Notes: a model not told the origin generated them from the sequence alone. 64,000 nucleotides of DNA from Paucibacter sp. TC2R-5 (GCF_025717605.1 NZ_JAJIRQ010000011.1:31208-95207); one strand, 5' to 3'. Positions 46,548 to 56,687 are shown, counted from the stretch's first letter. Made by a program: numbers and translations.

Positions 46548-47641
46548 GGCAGACTTGCACCCAAGAACAGAGCCATTCTTTGCAGCTCAATCTCCAAGGC
46601 TTGGCGTAGCGCCTTGTCGGGCGGCGGGTGGCTTTCGGCATAGCCGAAGTCGCTGATCAATTGGCCACTCTGGACCGACAGATTCCCCCAGCCCAGTACT
46701 TGGCCGCGCCACAACATCGGCAGCGCGTAATAGCCCAGCTTGCGTTTGGCGGCGGGGGTGTAAGCTTCAAAACGATAGGCCCAGCCCCAAAACAACTCGA
46801 AGCGCAAACGGTCCCAAACGACGGGGTCAAACGGCGCCAGCAAGCGCAGCTCGTCATCGAGGCGCCAGCGCTTGGCTGCGGGGTTTTCGCCTTCGGGCCA
46901 GAACCATCGGATGCCGTCGATTTCGGCATTAGGTAGGGTCTGCCGTGCGAGGCTCAAAGCGCGTTTGATCTCGGCACCAAGATGCGGGGCGCCGTAGCCC
47001 AACAAGCTGCACAGCTGACCCAGGCTGCGCGAGGGCAGGGGCGCGTACTTGGCCAGTACCAGTTGCAGCAAGGCATGGGCCTTGGCTTGTGGGCTGCGCT
47101 CGTCTGGGGTGTGAGTCACCGCCGCATAGATGCGCTGACCGGCTTCGCGACGCTGCACCCGCAACATGCTGCGGTAATGCATGCCGTCTAGCAAATGGGT
47201 GGTGGTGCTGCTGCTGCCGCCCCAGGCATTGCGGGTGCTGCCGAGGTCGAAATGCGCCTGGATGTCGCGCGGATGGCTGGGCCCGCGGCTGCTGACAAAG
47301 CTTTGCAGGGCTTGGGCGTGGCCTTGCGTCTTGCTGTCCCAGGCGCGGCGGGCCACGCGAGGGTGCATCAGCTGCAAATGTTCCCGCGGCAGAAACCCGT
47401 AGTTGACGAGGCAATCCTCTTCAATCGCGAGCTGGCTATAGCGGCGCTCAAGGTCGCCGGCCCGGTAGTCTTTGACGCGCAAACGCAGGGTCAGGTCTTG
47501 TGCACGAGCCGGGGCGCGTATCGGATCGGCCTGCACAAAGCCCAGGCGTTTGATGGCGCCCGGCAAGGTCGTTGGGGTGAACAGGCTGCGAGCGACGGCG
47601 TAGCGGCACAGGTCTTCGAGCGCGATGGGGCGGCTGGTCAT
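46544..47641 (-). CDS. Winged-helix DNA glycosylase-like protein (YcaQ / AlkZ family)
   Basis: A 365-residue protein of the HTH_42 family. E. coli YcaQ and Streptomyces AlkZ unhook DNA interstrand crosslinks. Visible: A-R-S-L-F near the start, L-G-F-V-Q-A-D-P-I-R-A-P-A-R-A-Q-D, and near the C-terminus A-P-F-D-P-V-V-W-D-R and F-E-A-Y-T-P-A-A-K-R-K-L-G-Y-Y-A-L-P. The Q-x-D/Q-x-Q type catalytic motif is represented by V-Q-A-D, and its activity cannot be judged here. ATG 47641 gives the usual N-terminus. Confidence 0.85.
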   Translation of the reverse strand: MTSRPIALEDLCRYAVARSLFTPTTLPGAIKRLGFVQADPIRAPARAQDLTLRLRVKDYRAGDLERRYSQLAIEEDCLVNYGFLPREHLQLMHPRVARRAWDSKTQGHAQALQSFVSSRGPSHPRDIQAHFDLGSTRNAWGGSSSTTTHLLDGMHYRSMLRVQRREAGQRIYAAVTHTPDERSPQAKAHALLQLVLAKYAPLPSRSLGQLCSLLGYGAPHLGAEIKRALSLARQTLPNAEIDGIRWFWPEGENPAAKRWRLDDELRLLAPFDPVVWDRLRFELFWGWAYRFEAYTPAAKRKLGYYALPMLWRGQVLGWGNLSVQSGQLISDFGYAESHPPPDKALRQALEIELQRMALFLGASLP

Positions 47642-47663
47642 TTTGCTAGTGTGCAACACCACA

Positions 47664-48725
47664 CTAAATTGGATCGGGCTCGCGAGTGTCTGTTCCCATG
47701 TCAGCGCCCAAATTTGCCGCCCGGGCGCTGCGTTGCTCATGCGTGTCCATCTGCATTTCGAAACTGAAAAAGCAGTTGCGTCCGCGTGATTTGGCGGTGT
47801 AGAGCGCATCATCCGCGCGTCGCAGCAGGCCTTCGACCGTGGTGGATTGGTCGGGGATGCAGGTCGTGATGCCGCCCGACACGCTGACATGGGGCGCCAC
47901 GGCTGACTTGGGGTGTTGAATCGCCGTCAGCGCCAAGGTGCGCAGCACGGCGCGAGCAAAGGTCATCGCACCGGAGCGAGGTGTGCCTGGCAGGATCAAG
48001 GCAAATTCTTCGCCGCCATAACGGGCCGCATAGTCGCGCGGGCGCCGGCAAGTTTCTTGCAAAAGGCGGGCAACGCGCTGCAGGCAAGCATCGCCTTCGA
48101 CATGCCCAAGGCTGTCATTGAAATCTTTGAAATAGTCGATGTCACACAGCACCAGCGTCAGCGTCTGCTTGTCGCGCTGGGCGGCGAGGATTTCTTGCTG
48201 CAGCCGGGCATCAAAGGCGCGCCGGTTCGGCAGGCCGGTCAGGGCGTCTTCATGGCTGAGTCGGGTCAGTTGTTCGTTGGCAAAGCGAAGCTCGTCAGAC
48301 AATTCGAGCAGCCGCGTCTGCATGCGGCGCAGGCGCTGCATGGCGCGCAACTTGGCCTGCAGCACGGTGGCCGACACGGGCTTGATCAGATAGTCATCAC
48401 CGCCCGACTCGATGCCTTGCCAAAGATCTTGATCCTTGTCGCGGCTGGACAGGAAGATGATGGGCGTCCAGCCGCCCGCTTCCACCGCCCGCATTTGGCT
48501 GGCGACCCAGTAGCCGTCATGCCCGGGCATTTCTACGTCGAGCAAGACCAGGTCAGGCGACTCAGCTTGAAACAAGGTCAAGGCTTGATCGCTCGAGCCG
48601 GCCTCCAGCACCTGGTGGCCGGCGGCCTGCAACTGCGCCGAAAGAATGCGCCGCGCTGTCGCCTGGTCATCGACCACCAAGACCCGCAAGGCGGGCAGGG
48701 AGGAGGCTTGCAGCAGTTCTGACAT
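47664..48725 (-). CDS. Response regulator with GGDEF domain (PleD/WspR-like diguanylate cyclase)
   Basis: A 353-residue soluble protein: receiver domain (about 14-130; acidic V-D-D, phosphoacceptor Asp in L-L-D-V-E-M-P, Lys in I-K-P-V), a coiled linker (about 130-165), and a GGDEF domain with R-Y-G-G-E-E-F and an intact I-site R-P-R-D. Phosphorylation should raise c-di-GMP synthesis. No histidine kinase is nearby, but it is divergent from the CheX-like gene, so input from an adjacent chemotaxis-type pathway is possible. Confidence 0.93.
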   Translation of the reverse strand: MSELLQASSLPALRVLVVDDQATARRILSAQLQAAGHQVLEAGSSDQALTLFQAESPDLVLLDVEMPGHDGYWVASQMRAVEAGGWTPIIFLSSRDKDQDLWQGIESGGDDYLIKPVSATVLQAKLRAMQRLRRMQTRLLELSDELRFANEQLTRLSHEDALTGLPNRRAFDARLQQEILAAQRDKQTLTLVLCDIDYFKDFNDSLGHVEGDACLQRVARLLQETCRRPRDYAARYGGEEFALILPGTPRSGAMTFARAVLRTLALTAIQHPKSAVAPHVSVSGGITTCIPDQSTTVEGLLRRADDALYTAKSRGRNCFFSFEMQMDTHEQRSARAANLGADMGTDTREPDPI

Positions 48726-48959
48726 GGTGCTTGTTCGGGTTTTGGGCCGGCGGGGCGAATGAAATTATGCGGTTTGCAGCCGCGCCGTCTAGCGGGTTTC
48801 CGAGTAGAAGTGGGCAACCGGCAGGGGGGTGCCGGGCGCATAGTGCTACAGAATTTGGCGGCGCTGCCGATGACGCAGAGGAACGCCGGGCTTTTCAGCC
48901 AGGCGTCCTCTTGTTTGCTAATCGGCACAGGGCAGGGCGGCGGCGCACTGCGAAAAACC

Positions 48960-49925
48960 ATGATCAACTCCACCCTCCTCGAAGCCAAGGTCTTGCTGCT
49001 TGAGCATGACCCGGAGCAATACCAGGTTCTGACCGACTTTTGCCAGGAAATCGGTCTGATTGCACTGCCGCGCTCGGCCAGTGACGCTTTGGCCACGCTG
49101 GGCAAGCACAAGGACTTGGGCGGCGTGCTGCTCGCCGACAACCTGCCTTGTGATCAGGGCGACGCCTTGCAACTGGCCTGTGCTATTCACAAGCTACGCC
49201 CCGAGTTGCCGATTTTTCTGCGACGCAGCAGCGAGCGCGAGTTGAGCGCTGCGGAGCAACTGGCCGTTTGCCAGAACTGGAACACCGGCGACACCGACAC
49301 CTTGCGCGCCGCCATCGACCACGCGATTTTCAGCCTCAGCTACCCGCGCAGCCTGGTGCAAGGCATCGCCGAGCTGACCTGTTCATCGCTGGTGGCGATG
49401 TTCCCCAATGCGCAGGTGGTGGCCGAGTCGCCCTATGTGGTTCATGACCGCATCATTCACGGTGAGGTGTCCACGCTGATCCCGATCGAGAGCACCTGGT
49501 GCCGCGGCTACATGATGCTGCAAACCGAGGAGAACGCGCTGCGCCAAGGCTTGATTCAGGGCTTCAGCTATGAAGGCGTGGGCGGGGACCTGAACTTCCG
49601 CGAGCTCAACAATATGTTGGGCGAAACGACGAATCTGATCTGGGGCGCGTTCAAAAATCGCTATATCCCGCCGCAGGAGCTGAGCAAACAGCAAACGCAA
49701 GTGCCCATTGTCATCAACCACCAGCACAAATACATCTCCTTCGGCTCGCAAGATCCGCAGCTCTGTTTGCGCTACCAGCTGTCCGACCCGGCGCGGCCGG
49801 GGATGCCACCGTTGGTGATCGTGCAGCGAGTGATCTTCAATCTGCATTGGTCGCCGGAGGAATTTGCGGATTTCGAGGCGCATGCGGTGAAGGCCGGGCC
49901 GACGGGCGAGTTGGATCTGTTTTGA
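48960..49925 (+). CDS. Receiver-like + CheX domain protein
   Basis: A 321-residue protein. The first about 120 residues look like a degenerate receiver domain (L-L-L-E-H-D-P, G-V-L-L-A-D-N at the Asp site). The second half resembles CheX/CheC CheY-P phosphatases: F-R-E-L-N-N-M-L-G-E-T-T-N, with the E-x-x-N motif that holds the hydrolytic residues. The ATG at 48960 follows a purine-rich stretch. The next gene encodes a CheY-like protein, its natural substrate candidate. No CheA, CheW or receptor is in the window. Confidence 0.85.
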   Translation: MINSTLLEAKVLLLEHDPEQYQVLTDFCQEIGLIALPRSASDALATLGKHKDLGGVLLADNLPCDQGDALQLACAIHKLRPELPIFLRRSSERELSAAEQLAVCQNWNTGDTDTLRAAIDHAIFSLSYPRSLVQGIAELTCSSLVAMFPNAQVVAESPYVVHDRIIHGEVSTLIPIESTWCRGYMMLQTEENALRQGLIQGFSYEGVGGDLNFRELNNMLGETTNLIWGAFKNRYIPPQELSKQQTQVPIVINHQHKYISFGSQDPQLCLRYQLSDPARPGMPPLVIVQRVIFNLHWSPEEFADFEAHAVKAGPTGELDLF

Positions 49926-49964
49926 AATCAAGAGCCCAGGGCGGACGAGCGAGGAATTTCTGAA

Positions 49965-50336
49965 ATGGCGAATGTCTTAGTGGTTGACGATTCGAGCACC
50001 ATGCGCGAGATAGTCTCCAGTTTTTTGAGCAAGAACGGATTTGAAGTGGCGGTCGCCACAGATGGCCGTGATGGGCTTGCGCAACTGCGCAGCGATCCCG
50101 ACATCAAGCTGGTGGTCAGTGACTTCAATATGCCGCATATGGACGGGCTGACCATGGCGGAGAAGATTCGTACCGAACTCGGCAATCAAGCGGTACGCAT
50201 TGTGATGCTGACCACCGAAGACAACCCGCAGATGCGCGCGCGCGGCAAGGCCATTGGCGTCACCGGCTGGATCGTCAAGCCCTTTCGCGGCGATGCAGTG
50301 CTGGGGCCGTTCAAGAAGTTGTGCGGGATGAGTTGA
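49965..50336 (+). CDS. CheY-like single-domain response regulator
   Basis: A 123-residue receiver protein with Asp-Asp at 8-9, phosphoacceptor Asp53 (V-S-D-F-N-M-P), Thr83/84 (M-L-T-T-E) and Lys105 (I-V-K-P-F): all key residues present. It has no output domain and must act by binding. Lies 39 bases after the CheX-like gene, so a phosphatase/substrate pair is likely. It ends before a strong terminator. Confidence 0.92.
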   Translation: MANVLVVDDSSTMREIVSSFLSKNGFEVAVATDGRDGLAQLRSDPDIKLVVSDFNMPHMDGLTMAEKIRTELGNQAVRIVMLTTEDNPQMRARGKAIGVTGWIVKPFRGDAVLGPFKKLCGMS

Positions 50337-50353
50337 TCGATTGCGAATGTAAA

Positions 50354-50392
50354 AAAGGGCCTCTCCGGTTTGCCGGAGCGGCCCTTTCGTTT
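50354..50392 (+). terminator. Rho-independent terminator after the CheY-like gene
   Basis: AAAGGGCC (50354-50361) pairs with GGCCCTTT (50380-50387), enclosing a perfect inner hairpin CTCCGG-TTTG-CCGGAG (50363-50378). An A run on the left makes it usable also for leftward transcripts coming through the metK repeat array. Confidence 0.9.
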
Positions 50393-50394
50393 TG

Positions 50395-50856
50395 GCGGTT
50401 TGTGCCGCAGCCTTGTGGTCTTTGCTCACATCGCGGTGCGATATGAGCAAGCCCCAAAGCGTCTTGTCCGCCTGAGGCGTCGCCTGGCCTTTTACAGGCC
50501 AGCCGCTGCAAGCAGCGTAGCCGCTTTGTGGTCTTCGTTCACGTCGCGGTGCGACATGAACTTCGCCCCAAGTCCCAGTACCCGCTGACGCGGGTGCCGT
50601 GCTTACAGCCCGGCTGCTGCACGCAGCAAGTGGGCTTTGTCCGGCCTTTGGTCTCCACTCACATCCGCTGCGCGGTTATGAGTGTCGCCCGCGCATGGAG
50701 CCGAGCTGTGCTCGGCGGCCTTACAGGCCGGCTGCAGCGCGAAGCGCCGCAGCTTTATCCGTGCGTTGGCTTCGGCCGGGCCTAGCGACCCTTAACTTCG
50801 CGGCGCGAAGTTAGCCTACGCCGAAAACCAGACAAACTTCGCTGGCACTCGTGGCC
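50395..50856 (-). repeat. Tandem array of degenerate metK 3'-end copies alternating with hairpins
   Basis: Behind metK (minus strand), the codons for the last residues of MetK plus stop recur at 50721, 50603 and 50492 (position of the stop, left edge), with a fragment near 50403-50413; the true metK stop is at 50857. Spacings are 136, 118 and 111 bases. Peptide forms: [36 protein letters not shown]. Between them lie hairpins at 50793-50813 (perfect), 50657-50683, 50537-50561 and 50424-50448. No other gene is seen in this 520-base spacer. Confidence 0.75.
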
Positions 50857-52038
50857 TTACAGGCCAGCAGCCGCACGCAGTGCAGCTGCCTTGTCTGTTT
50901 TTTCCCAAGTGAACTCGGGCTCTTCGCGGCCGAAGTGACCATAGGCCGCTGTCTTGGTGTAAATCGGGCGCAACAGGTCCAGCATCTGGATGATGCCCTT
51001 GGGGCGCAGGTCGAAATGTTCTTGCACCAAGGCCGAGAGCTTGTCGTCCGAGATCACACCGGTGCCTTCGGTGTAGACGGTCACATTCATCGGCTTGGCC
51101 ACGCCAATCGCGTAGGCGACTTGGATCTGGCATTGGCGCGCCAGGCCGGCGGCCACGATGTTCTTGGCCACATAGCGCGCGGCATAGGCGGCCGAGCGGT
51201 CGACCTTGCTGGGGTCTTTGCCGGAGAAGGCGCCGCCGCCATGCGGGCAGGCGCCGCCGTAGGTGTCCACAATGATCTTGCGGCCGGTCAGGCCGCAGTC
51301 GCCCTGCGGGCCACCGATGACGAAGCGCCCGGTCGGGTTGATCAGGTATTTGGTGTCTTTCAACCAAGCCGGCGGCAGCACTGGCTTGATGATCTCTTCG
51401 ATCACCGCCTCGATGAACTCGGGCTTCATCTTGCTGCCGTCGCTCATTTCCGGGCTGTGCTGGCTGGACAGCACCACGGTGTCGATCGAATGTGGCTTGC
51501 CGTTCACATAGCGCATCGTCACCTGGCTCTTGGCGTCCGGGCGCAGAAAGGGCAGGCGACCGTCTTTGCGCAGTTGCGCTTGGCGCTCGACCAAACGGTG
51601 CGCGTAATAGATCGGTGCGGGCATCAGCTCGGGCGTTTCGTCGCAGGCATAGCCGAACATCAGGCCCTGGTCACCAGCGCCGATATTCAGATGATCGTCG
51701 GAGGCATGGTCAACGCCCTGGGCGATGTCATTGCTCTGCTTGTCATAGGCGACCAGCACCGCGCAGCCCTTGTAGTCAATGCCGTACTCGGTGTTGTCAT
51801 AGCCGATGCGCTTGAGGGTGTCACGTGCCACCTGGATGTAGTCCACATGGGCGTTGGTGGTGATCTCACCGGCCAGCACGACCAGACCGGTATTGCACAG
51901 CGTTTCGGCCGCCACGCGCGAGCGTGGGTCCTGCGCGAAGATTGCGTCGAGAATCGCGTCCGAGATCTGGTCCGCGCATTTGTCCGGGTGACCCTCGGAG
52001 ACGGATTCAGAAGTAAATAAGAAATCGTTGTTCGCCAC
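50857..52038 (-). CDS. metK: S-adenosylmethionine synthetase
   Basis: Makes SAM from methionine and ATP. The 393-residue protein has the early [13 protein letters not shown], the [11 protein letters not shown] loop, the P-loop-like [14 protein letters not shown], and ends [16 protein letters not shown]. The start is GTG at 52038 with GGAG 7 bases upstream, giving V/M-A-N-N-D-F-L-F. The 176-base spacer to the divergent acyltransferase gene can fold, but I recognise no known SAM riboswitch class in it. The 3' end is followed by degenerate copies of itself. Confidence 0.96.
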   Translation of the reverse strand: MANNDFLFTSESVSEGHPDKCADQISDAILDAIFAQDPRSRVAAETLCNTGLVVLAGEITTNAHVDYIQVARDTLKRIGYDNTEYGIDYKGCAVLVAYDKQSNDIAQGVDHASDDHLNIGAGDQGLMFGYACDETPELMPAPIYYAHRLVERQAQLRKDGRLPFLRPDAKSQVTMRYVNGKPHSIDTVVLSSQHSPEMSDGSKMKPEFIEAVIEEIIKPVLPPAWLKDTKYLINPTGRFVIGGPQGDCGLTGRKIIVDTYGGACPHGGGAFSGKDPSKVDRSAAYAARYVAKNIVAAGLARQCQIQVAYAIGVAKPMNVTVYTEGTGVISDDKLSALVQEHFDLRPKGIIQMLDLLRPIYTKTAAYGHFGREEPEFTWEKTDKAAALRAAAGL

Positions 52039-52214
52039 TTTTACACTCCAGTTAACAGTTGATCGGCGTTGCCGTGCTGTCGGGAGACGCGGCGAACGCT
52101 TTAGCAGCATTTGTTGAGCATCGCTGCCCGGCGGGTGTTTCATTCTTGTGAATAAAGCCCGCATCGCCCCGCAAGTTGTCCAATTTAACTCGGCGATGTT
52201 TGGATTATAGAAAT

Positions 52215-53099
52215 ATGTTGACCTTGTTTCGAATGTTGTCCCGCTTGCCCTTACGAGTTCTCCATGCTGTGGGCGCGGTCGCCGGTTGGCTGGTCTATCT
52301 GGCTTCCCCGAGTTACCGGGCACGCTTTCGGGCTCATGTGCAGATTGCCGGCCTGCCTTGGGCTGCGGCGCGCGGCGGCATCCAAGAGGCTGGCCGCATG
52401 ATTGCCGAAGTGCCCTGGCTGTGGATGCGCCCGCATGATGTGGCCTTGGGCGACAAGCTGCAGTGGCGCGGCGCCGAGCTGATCGAGCAGGGGCTGGCAG
52501 CGGGGCGCGGACTGGTGTTCTTGACGCCGCATCTGGGCTGCTTCGAAATCTGCGCACAAGCTTTTGCCGAACGCTTTTCAGCGTCCGGGCCGGTCACGGT
52601 CTTGTTTCGGCCGGCCAAGCAAGCGTGGCTGCGCCGGGTCATCGATGCCTCGCGTGGGCGCCCTGGGCTGGAGACGGCCCCCGCCACCCTGGCCGGCGTG
52701 CGTCAGATGATTCGCGCCTTGCGCAAGGGTCAGTGCGTGGGCCTTCTGCCGGATCAGGTGCCGCCTCAGGGCCTGGGCGTCTGGGCGGATTTCTTTGGCC
52801 GCCCGGCCTACACCATGACCTTGGCCGCGCGTTTGCTGCAACAAACCGGCGCCATGCCCCTGCTGATTTGGGGTGAACGCTTGCCCAAGGGGCGGGGCTA
52901 TGTGGTGCATGTGCTGCCGGCCGCGCCAATCGAGGCCGATTTGCCTGCAGAATCCGCCGCAGCCATCATCAACCAAGGCATGGAAGAAATGATCCGACTC
53001 GCACCGCATCAGTATTTGTGGGGATACAACCGCTACAAGCATCCGCGCGGCCTGGATATTGGCGTTGCGCCGGCCGCCGAGCCTCGGCAGGAGGCTTGA
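52215..53099 (+). CDS. LpxL/HtrB-type lauroyl acyltransferase, copy 1
   Basis: Inner-membrane acyltransferase that adds a secondary acyl chain to lipid A. The 294-residue protein has an N-terminal membrane anchor, the catalytic H-x4-E motif (P-H-L-G-C-F-E), V-L-F-R-P-A-K, and L-L-P-D-Q-V-P; the LPLAT layout is intact. It is divergent from metK and followed after two bases by a second acyltransferase. Which acyl chain or position each enzyme serves cannot be told. GTG/ATG starts upstream (52176) fall in the metK promoter spacer. Confidence 0.9.
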   Translation: MLTLFRMLSRLPLRVLHAVGAVAGWLVYLASPSYRARFRAHVQIAGLPWAAARGGIQEAGRMIAEVPWLWMRPHDVALGDKLQWRGAELIEQGLAAGRGLVFLTPHLGCFEICAQAFAERFSASGPVTVLFRPAKQAWLRRVIDASRGRPGLETAPATLAGVRQMIRALRKGQCVGLLPDQVPPQGLGVWADFFGRPAYTMTLAARLLQQTGAMPLLIWGERLPKGRGYVVHVLPAAPIEADLPAESAAAIINQGMEEMIRLAPHQYLWGYNRYKHPRGLDIGVAPAAEPRQEA

Positions 53100-53101
53100 G
53101 C

Positions 53102-54004
53102 ATGGCTGCACGAATGGGCGCGCGCATCGGGGCGCACCTCGCCATCGGCCTGCTGTGGCTGCTGCATTTCTTGCCGCTGGGCCTGCTGGCCGCACTCGGC
53201 CAAGGGCTGGGCGCGGTGCTGTGGCGTCTGGCGAAATCACGCCGGCGCATCGCCTTGCGCAATCTGGCGCTTTGCTTCCCGGAGAAGACCGACGCACAGC
53301 GCGAACTGCTGGCGCGCGAGCATTTCGGCTGGATGGGCCGCTCCATCTTGGAGCGCGGCTTGCTTTGGTTCGCCTCGCCCGAGCGGCTGCGCCGGCTGAT
53401 TCACATCAAGGGCGACATCAAAGTGGCCGAAAACAGCTCGGCGCCGGTGATGTGGTGGGTGCCCCATTTCGCGGGCCTGGATGTGGTGGGCAATGGCTTG
53501 ATGTTGAATCAGCAGCAGCCTGGCGTGTTTGTCTATCAGCGCCAAAGCAATCCGGTCTTCGACGCGCAGATGTTGGCCGGTCGCAGTCGCTTTGGCGTCA
53601 CCACCTCGGTCATTCGGGAAGAAGGAATTCGACCGGTGCTGCGCCTGATTCGTGAGGGCCATGCTTTTTTCAACCTGCCCGACATGGATTTCGGCCGCAA
53701 AGACTCGGCCTTTGTACCCTTCTTCGGCATCCCCACCTGTACCCTGCTGGCGCCGGGCAAGATTGCCAGTAGCATGAAAATGCTGGTGGTGCCGCTGGTG
53801 GCGACCATGCTGCCGGGCGGGCAGGGCTATGTGCTGGAGGTGTGGGCTGCGCCGCCTGGCTATCCGAGTGGCGATCTGGAGGCCGACGCAGCGCAGATGA
53901 ACGCGTGGCTGGAGCAGCGCATCCGCGAGAACCCGGCGCAGTATCTGTGGGTGCACAAGCGCTTCAAGACGCGGCCGGAGGGCGAGCCTTCGCTGTATGT
54001 TTAA
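53102..54004 (+). CDS. LpxL-type acyltransferase, copy 2
   Basis: A 300-residue paralogue of the previous protein: membrane anchor at about 12-40, catalytic H-x4-D (P-H-F-A-G-L-D), Q-R-Q-S-N, D-M-D-F-G and C-terminal Y-L-W-V-H-K-R-F-K. GGAGG lies about 6 bases before the ATG at 53102. The tandem of two LpxL proteins suggests that hexa-acylated lipid A is made by both. Ends about 100 bases before dapF, with GC-rich hairpins in the spacer. Confidence 0.92.
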   Translation: MAARMGARIGAHLAIGLLWLLHFLPLGLLAALGQGLGAVLWRLAKSRRRIALRNLALCFPEKTDAQRELLAREHFGWMGRSILERGLLWFASPERLRRLIHIKGDIKVAENSSAPVMWWVPHFAGLDVVGNGLMLNQQQPGVFVYQRQSNPVFDAQMLAGRSRFGVTTSVIREEGIRPVLRLIREGHAFFNLPDMDFGRKDSAFVPFFGIPTCTLLAPGKIASSMKMLVVPLVATMLPGGQGYVLEVWAAPPGYPSGDLEADAAQMNAWLEQRIRENPAQYLWVHKRFKTRPEGEPSLYV

Positions 54005-54100
54005 TGCTTAGCCCGCTCCCGAGGGCCCCAGGCGTCCGCCCTGGGTCGGCCCGGCGAACGGCTCGGGTCGCCGTGATGGTGTGGCAGCGATAATCCTTTG

Positions 54101-54961
54101 ATGAAACTTCGCTTCACCAAAATGCAGGGCGCCGGCAATGACTTTGTGGTCATCAACGCGCTGCAGCAGCCCCTCACGCTGACGCCCGAGCAAATCCGCC
54201 GTTTGGGCGATCGCCGCTTTGGCGTTGGCTGCGACCAGATCCTGGTGATTGAGCCCGGCAAAGTGGCCGGCGTCGACTTCAGCTACCGGATTTTCAATAA
54301 CAGCGGCGCCGAGGTCGAGCATTGCGGCAATGGTGCCCGCTGCTTTGTGCGCTATGTGGCCGAGCATGGTTTGTCTGACAAGCGCAGCATCCGGGTGCAG
54401 ACGCTCAATGCCGTGCTGGAGCTGCATTTGCGCGACGACGGCCGCGTCACTGTGGACATGGGCGCTCCGCGCTTTGAGCATGCTGCGCTGCCTTTTGATT
54501 CGAGCGGCTTGTGTGCCAACTCGCGCAATGGTTTTGAGCTGTGGCCGCTGGAAGGCCTGAATTGCGAGCTCGCCGTGCTGTCGATGGGCAATCCGCATGC
54601 GGTGCAAGTGGTGAGCGGTGATGTAGATGCGGCGCCGGTGCTGACCCTAGGCACCTTGGTCGAGGCGCATCGTCGTTTCCCGCGCAAGGTCAACGCCGGC
54701 TTTATGCAGATTGTGTCGCGCAGCGAGATTCGCTTGCGCGTGTTTGAGCGCGATGCGGGCGAGACGCTGGCCTGCGGCACCGGCGCCTGTGCGGCCGTGG
54801 TCGCTGGTATTCGCCTGGGGCTGCTGGATGAGTGTGTTGAGGTTCACGCACGCGGCGGCGATTTGAAAATTGAATGGGCCGGCCTCAGCGTCGGCCTGAG
54901 CGCGCCGGTCTTCATGACCGGGCCGGCGCAAACCGTGTTTGAAGGAGAAATCGAGCTGTGA
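54101..54961 (+). CDS. dapF: Diaminopimelate epimerase
   Basis: Converts LL- to meso-diaminopimelate for peptidoglycan and lysine synthesis. The 286-residue protein has K-M-Q-G-A-G-N-D-F at the start, the first catalytic Cys in [10 protein letters not shown], and the second in L-A-C-G-T-G-A-C. The ATG at 54101 is preferred over a TTG three bases earlier. DUF484 overlaps the stop (GTGA), and xerC overlaps that gene, a standard dapF-DUF484-xerC operon. Confidence 0.97.
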   Translation: MKLRFTKMQGAGNDFVVINALQQPLTLTPEQIRRLGDRRFGVGCDQILVIEPGKVAGVDFSYRIFNNSGAEVEHCGNGARCFVRYVAEHGLSDKRSIRVQTLNAVLELHLRDDGRVTVDMGAPRFEHAALPFDSSGLCANSRNGFELWPLEGLNCELAVLSMGNPHAVQVVSGDVDAAPVLTLGTLVEAHRRFPRKVNAGFMQIVSRSEIRLRVFERDAGETLACGTGACAAVVAGIRLGLLDECVEVHARGGDLKIEWAGLSVGLSAPVFMTGPAQTVFEGEIEL

Positions 54962-55686
54962 GCAATCAACAAGAGCCAAGGCAAGTGATTACCGAACAAG
55001 ATATCGCCGACTTTCTGGCCAAGACGCCGGGCTTTTTCGAGCGCCATGCCGAGTTGCTGGCCACCGTGCAACTGAGTCATCCCCATGGTGCAAGAGCGGT
55101 GTCGCTGCAGGAGCGTCAGGCCGAAATGCTGCGTGAAAAGATCAAGGGGCTGGAGTCCAAGATCATCGAGATGATTCGCAACGGCCAGGAGAACGTCGGC
55201 ATTGCTGACCGCCTGCACCGCTGGACCAAGAGCCTGATGCTGACTGCCGATGCTGCGCAGTTGCCGGCTGTGCTGCTTCAGGAGTTGCGCCACCAGTTCA
55301 TGATTCCGCAGGCCGGCTTGCGGCTGTGGCATGTGGCGCCCGAATATGCCCACTCCGACTTCGCGCAGGCGGTCAGCGCCGATGTGAAGAGCTTTGCCCT
55401 CAGCCTCAGTCAGCCCTATTGCGGCATCAACTCGGGCTTTGAGGCCGCACAGTGGTTGCATGCAGACGAGGGCGGCAACCATGGCGCCGCGACCTCGCTG
55501 GCCTTGATTCCGCTGACTCATGGCAAGCCCAGCCAAAGCTTCGGTCTGCTGGTGCTGGGCTCGCCCGACCCGACCCGCTACACGGCCGAGATGGGCACCG
55601 AGTTCCTGGCCCGCGTGGGCGATATTGCCAGCGCGGCCTTGGCCAGATTGCTGGCCGTGAGCGGTGACGCCAATACGCCGGCCTGA
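54958..55686 (+). CDS. DUF484 family protein
   Basis: A 242-residue cytoplasmic protein with an N-terminal helical part ([15 protein letters not shown], then coiled region [11 protein letters not shown]) and a GAF-like domain from about residue 80. The family is always near dapF and xerC and has no defined role. The start is GTG at 54958, overlapping dapF (GTGA) with GAAGGAG about 13 bases upstream. xerC begins inside its 3' end. Confidence 0.9.
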   Translation: MSNQQEPRQVITEQDIADFLAKTPGFFERHAELLATVQLSHPHGARAVSLQERQAEMLREKIKGLESKIIEMIRNGQENVGIADRLHRWTKSLMLTADAAQLPAVLLQELRHQFMIPQAGLRLWHVAPEYAHSDFAQAVSADVKSFALSLSQPYCGINSGFEAAQWLHADEGGNHGAATSLALIPLTHGKPSQSFGLLVLGSPDPTRYTAEMGTEFLARVGDIASAALARLLAVSGDANTPA

Positions 55687-56653
55687 GGTCACCGAAGGTG
55701 CCGAGCCACAGCTGCTGGCGGCACCCTTGTCTGGCTATCTCGAACATATCAAGGTGCAGCGCAGCTTGGCGCCGCGCAGCTTGGTCATTTATGCGGACGC
55801 CCTGCTGCGCCTGCAGAACTTGGCCGGGGCTGGCGGCATTGCCCTGTTGACGCTGCGTCCTCATCAAGCCCGCAGCCTAGCGGCCAAATTGCATGGTGAG
55901 ATGGATCTGGGCCCGCGCAGCATGGCTCTGCATCTATCGGTGTGGCGCGGCCTGTATCGCTGGCTTGGAGCTGAGTGTTTGGTCGAGTTGAATCCTTTTG
56001 ACGGCTTGCGTGCACCCAAGGCGGCCAAGCCCCTGCCCAAGGCCTTGGCGGTCGATGATGCGGTGCAGCTCGCCAGTTTCAGCGGCGGCAATGCTGCCGA
56101 TGGCGCGCAGGCCATGGATGCGCGGCTCGAAGCACGCGACCGTTGCATGGTTGAGCTCTTGTATGGCTGTGGCTTGCGCGTGTCAGAGTTGGTGGGCTTG
56201 GACCTGCAAGCCGGCCCCGCGTCCTTGGGCTGGATTGACCGGCAAGCGGCCGAGGCGACGGTCTTGGGCAAGGGCAGCAAACGCCGCTCGGTGCCTATTG
56301 GCAGTGCTGCGATGGCCGCTTTGGATCAATGGTTGCAGGTGCGTGGGCAACTCGCGCGCAGCGATGAGCCGGCGCTGCTGGTGGGTCAGCGCGGGGCTCG
56401 TTTGGGTGCGGTGCAAATCCGCGCCAGCTTGAAAGCTCGGGCCTTGGCGGCCGGTATGCCGGCCCATGTGCACCCGCATATGCTGCGGCACTCGTTCGCT
56501 TCGCACATCCTGCAGTCCAGCGGTGACTTGCGGGCGGTGCAGGAGTTGCTGGGCCATGCGCATATCACGACGACTCAGATCTATACGCAGTTGGATTTTC
56601 AACACTTGGCCAAAATCTATGATGCTGCGCATCCCAGGGCCAAAAAGAAATGA
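55664..56653 (+). CDS. xerC: Tyrosine recombinase XerC
   Basis: Resolves chromosome dimers at dif with XerD. The 329-residue protein has an N-terminal SAM-like core-binding domain (about 20-110) and the catalytic domain with Arg in C-G-L-R-V-S-E-L, Lys in G-K-G-S-K-R, H-M-L-R-H-S-F, His in L-G-H-A-H-I, and the nucleophile Tyr in Y-T-Q-L. It starts with GTG at 55664 and overlaps DUF484 by 23 bases; no other in-frame start keeps the full N-domain. xerD and dif are not in this window. Confidence 0.94.
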   Translation: MTPIRRPEVTEGAEPQLLAAPLSGYLEHIKVQRSLAPRSLVIYADALLRLQNLAGAGGIALLTLRPHQARSLAAKLHGEMDLGPRSMALHLSVWRGLYRWLGAECLVELNPFDGLRAPKAAKPLPKALAVDDAVQLASFSGGNAADGAQAMDARLEARDRCMVELLYGCGLRVSELVGLDLQAGPASLGWIDRQAAEATVLGKGSKRRSVPIGSAAMAALDQWLQVRGQLARSDEPALLVGQRGARLGAVQIRASLKARALAAGMPAHVHPHMLRHSFASHILQSSGDLRAVQELLGHAHITTTQIYTQLDFQHLAKIYDAAHPRAKKK

Positions 56654-56687
56654 CTGGATTTTGTCTGCGGCCCGCCGCTGCGCGGCT

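Noticed and set aside
50395..50856. CRISPR array behind metK
   Set aside because: Units are degenerate, spaced 111-136 bases, and code for the MetK tail.
52039..52214. SAM riboswitch before metK
   Set aside because: The spacer can fold but shows no core sequence of a SAM riboswitch class that I recognise.
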